DNA from: Salinibaculum rarum
Lineage (GTDB): Archaea; Halobacteriota; Halobacteria; Halobacteriales; Haloarculaceae
Assembly (NCBI RefSeq): GCF_030505615.1
Contig: NZ_CP129992.1
Location: 2,294,001 to 2,358,000 of the forward strand
Reading direction: 5' to 3'
Length of the DNA stretch: 64,000 nt
Each line of letters begins with the position of its first letter. Position 1 is the first letter of the stretch. This document shows, piece by piece, positions 61,973 through 64,000 of the stretch. The position numbers and the translations under genes are program-made. The notes under the pieces are model-generated. The model made no database searches. It had not been told where the DNA came from and worked only from the letters and a program-made list of their open reading frames with translations.

Positions 61973-62998
61973 TTACGTCGCCGATACCGCTTTCCAGATG
62001 CGCTCTGCGAGCAACGAGTACTGGTCGGTCCCCATCCCTTTCTCGACGTAGTCCGTGACGTCGTCGATGATTGCCTGCTTGGCGACTTCCTGACTCCCCT
62101 GGCCGGTAAAGAGGATAAACGGGAGTTCGGGGTGGTCGTCTCGCACCTGCTGTAATAGCTCGATACCGTTCATCCCGGGCATATCGAAGTCGCTGATGAC
62201 ACAATCGAACTCGCCACTCTCGAGGTGGTCGAGGCCGCCGGCAGCGCTCGTCGTGCACGTTATCGAAAACCGGTCGGAGTGTTGTTGCAAGAAGAGTTCG
62301 CCCATCTCGAGGTCGTCGGGGTCGTCGTCGACAAGCAAGATTTCGATGGTCTGTCTCCTGGGTTCTTCCGGGCCGACGTCGAGTTGGGTTGCCGACTGAA
62401 CGTACCGGCCAAAGAGATTGAACAGTCGTGGCGTCGGCAGCCCAATCGCAGTCTTCACTGGCCGGTCGCTTGCAACCCAGTAGAGTCTCACGGCCAGCGA
62501 GTCTGCATCGCCCAGCGAGTCACCGCCGGTCTTGAACGCGGTGATGTCGTCTCTGGGAACGACGATAGTTTGGCCGTCGTCACCACCGTCCAGTCGAATC
62601 GTCTTCGCGTCGACCGAGATGGTCATCTTTGCTGTCGACGTCGCTTCGCTCCCTTTGGTCCTGTGTCGAACCGCAGCGTCGCTCCCGTCGAGTAGCACCC
62701 GAAACAGCAGATGCTGGAACTTGAACAGTTCCTCTGCCGACCCGGTCACAGACGCCGTCGCGCGACGCTCACCGATTCGAAACGCAATCGTAATCGTCTC
62801 TCTCGCCGTCGAGCGCGCTCGCTCTGGAACGTCTTGTGCGATGTCGAAGACGTTCGAGACACTGATTGTGTGTTTCGTATCCGAGGCCACGAAGACAAGC
62901 CGCTCCTCGCCGAGTACGACCCGCATCTGCGAAGCCTCCGCTTCGCGGTTGCTCAGGTCGACGTCCGCTTTGAAATCGGCCAAGACTGTCTCCGTCAA
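61973..62998 (-). CDS. CheF-like protein fused to a receiver domain
   Basis: The 341-residue protein has an N-terminal half (about residues 1-205) like archaeal taxis protein CheF (DUF439): VLADFKADVDLSNRE, RVVLGEERLVFVASDTKHTI, VFDIAQDVPERARSTARETITIAF, LLFRVLLDGSDAAVRH. The C-terminal half (about 215-341) is a receiver domain: acidic pocket VDDDPDD, phosphoacceptor Asp in CVISDFDMPGMNG, Thr in LFTGQG and Lys in VEKGMG. CheF links CheY to the archaellum switch in haloarchaea; here a receiver is built in. The start is a TTG, with no better ATG before the conserved part. It follows the 7TM kinase in convergent orientation. Confidence 0.82.
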   Translation of the reverse strand: MTETVLADFKADVDLSNREAEASQMRVVLGEERLVFVASDTKHTISVSNVFDIAQDVPERARSTARETITIAFRIGERRATASVTGSAEELFKFQHLLFRVLLDGSDAAVRHRTKGSEATSTAKMTISVDAKTIRLDGGDDGQTIVVPRDDITAFKTGGDSLGDADSLAVRLYWVASDRPVKTAIGLPTPRLFNLFGRYVQSATQLDVGPEEPRRQTIEILLVDDDPDDLEMGELFLQQHSDRFSITCTTSAAGGLDHLESGEFDCVISDFDMPGMNGIELLQQVRDDHPELPFILFTGQGSQEVAKQAIIDDVTDYVEKGMGTDQYSLLAERIWKAVSAT

Positions 62999-63200
62999 CG
63001 TACTGGCAATAGAGGGACCGATATTATCAGCGTTACGGGACTATCGGTAGTGAGACCGTGCTCTGTGCTGCTGTGGAGCGGCACAGAGAGGGGGGAAAAC
63101 GATTGCGTCCAGGCACACCGACAGAGTGCCCGGCAACATTCATCTGTGTGACCGCTGTACCTCCGCATATGATTGTCCTCAGACTCGAAGGTGAGCGTCA

Positions 63201-64000
63201 GTGACACGGAACGCGAAAATCGTCTGCACGCTCGGCCCCTCGTCGGACGACCAGGAGACGATTGCTGGACTCGCAGACGCAGGGATGTCCGTCGCGCGAC
63301 TCAACGCGAGCCACGGGACGACCGAACAGCGCAAAGAGTTGATTCAGGATGTCAGAGCAGTCGACGACCGGACGGACCGACCGATTGCGACTCTGCTCGA
63401 CCTTCCAGGGCCGGAAGTGCGCACGGCCACTGTCGAGTCGCCACTCGAGCTTGCAGACGGCGCAAGCGTCGAGTTCGTCGAGGGTAAAGAAGCGACCAGC
63501 GACCGAATCGGCCTCTCCAGGTCCATCGACGGGGCCGCAGTCGGGGATACGGTCTTGCTCGACGACGGCCACATCGAAGCGACAGTCACCGGCGTCGACG
63601 GTGGCGTCGTGACTGCACGCGTCGACTCCGGTGGCGAACTCAAGAGCAGAGCCGGCGTCAACGTCCCGGGTGTCGACCTCGACTTGCCGACGATCACCGA
63701 GGCCGACGAGCGGGAACTCGACCTCGCTGCGGAGGCCGACGTCGACTTCGTGGCGGCGAGTTTCGTCCGCTCGGCCGACGACATCTACGAGATTAGCGCC
63801 GAACTGGAGGCCCGCGGTGCGGAGATTCCGCTGATTGCAAAAATCGAGCGGGCAGACGCCGTCGAAAACGTCACGGGGCTTATCGACGCCGCCTACGGCG
63901 TGATGGTCGCCCGCGGTGACCTCGGCGTGGAGTGTCCCCTGGAAGATGTCCCGATTATCCAGAAACGAATCGTCCGGGAGTGTCACCGCGCCGGCGTCCC
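63201..64000 (+). CDS. pyk: Pyruvate kinase (5' part, runs off the window)
   Basis: The first 266 codons start with GTG: TRNAKIVCTLGPSSDDQETI, then AGMSVARLNASHG (active-site Arg and Asn), LDLPGPEVRTATVE, a B-domain (about residues 70-160), and the catalytic block FVAASFVRSADDI, LIAKIERADAVENV, GVMVARGDLGVE. This is pyruvate kinase, which makes pyruvate and ATP from PEP. A GGTGA ribosome-binding site (63190-63194) six bases before GTG 63201 fixes the start. The gene is not interrupted up to the edge of the window. Confidence 0.95.
   Translation, partial: MTRNAKIVCTLGPSSDDQETIAGLADAGMSVARLNASHGTTEQRKELIQDVRAVDDRTDRPIATLLDLPGPEVRTATVESPLELADGASVEFVEGKEATSDRIGLSRSIDGAAVGDTVLLDDGHIEATVTGVDGGVVTARVDSGGELKSRAGVNVPGVDLDLPTITEADERELDLAAEADVDFVAASFVRSADDIYEISAELEARGAEIPLIAKIERADAVENVTGLIDAAYGVMVARGDLGVECPLEDVPIIQKRIVRECHRAGV

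Noticed and set aside
1..64000. CRISPR array, rRNA or tRNA genes
   Set aside because: No regularly spaced repeats and no rRNA- or tRNA-like sequence were found by reading the window.

Overview
The window is haloarchaeal DNA. The proteins are acidic and the DNA GC-rich. TATA-like boxes lie close upstream of start codons. Several families are typical of the group: HTH_10 (bacterio-opsin-activator-like) and TrmB regulators, a halocyanin, Tat/lipobox leaders, multi-PAS kinases with an RHN/RHD-type H box, a CheF-like protein, a DUF5805 protein beside a tyrosine recombinase, and ISH-type transposases. Species cannot be told. The left part looks like a metabolic accessory region. The right part, from about 37 kb, is rich in mobile elements and broken genes.

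Region 1 (0.3-9.3 kb) is a cytochrome c maturation locus. A thioredoxin-like protein, CcmF and a secreted carboxypeptidase-regulatory-like protein run on +. They converge with a tight minus-strand series: TsdA-like dihaem cytochrome c, CcdA, CcmC, CcmD (39 aa), CcmE, CcmA, CcmB. No CcmH was seen. The plausible job is to make one exported dihaem cytochrome that oxidises thiosulfate or reduces tetrathionate.

Region 2 (9.4-20.9 kb) holds a lipoprotein cut by an IS remnant, a SIMPL protein, a TrmB regulator divergent from an RND (HAE3) exporter, a tandem UspA protein, a coiled-coil protein, a kinase remnant, an MFS carrier beside a decayed rhodanese, an HTH_10 regulator, a methyltransferase, and a NikR regulator divergent from a nickel/cobalt permease.

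Region 3 (21.2-36.6 kb) starts with an IS200/IS605-type tnpB element with a small overlapping RHH-like gene. Next is a denitrification-type set: a 12-TM membrane protein, an unknown protein, a CopZ-like chaperone, a three-gene ABC exporter, a halocyanin, NirK, a hemerythrin, a cupin and two DUF2249 proteins. Three of these promoters carry a CGAA-N4-TTCG-like palindrome. A second HAE3 exporter diverges from an HTH_10 regulator.

Region 4 (36.7-46.5 kb) has a recombinase/DUF5805 pair, a 1.4 kb apparently non-coding stretch, a large IS4-like transposase, a kinase fragment, a 5'-truncated response-regulator kinase, and a CheW/transducer pair.

Region 5 (47.0-64 kb) is a sensory cluster: a REC plus six-PAS kinase, an eight-PAS kinase, a 7TM-PAS-GAF kinase and a CheF-REC fusion. 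It is interrupted by two complete IS elements with 7 bp and 8 bp target duplications, a MITE-like repeat and a kinase pseudogene. The window ends inside pyruvate kinase. The most novel candidates are the CheF-REC fusion inside this kinase/transducer cluster, the tnpB-linked RHH gene with its direct repeats, and the shared palindrome of the denitrification promoters.
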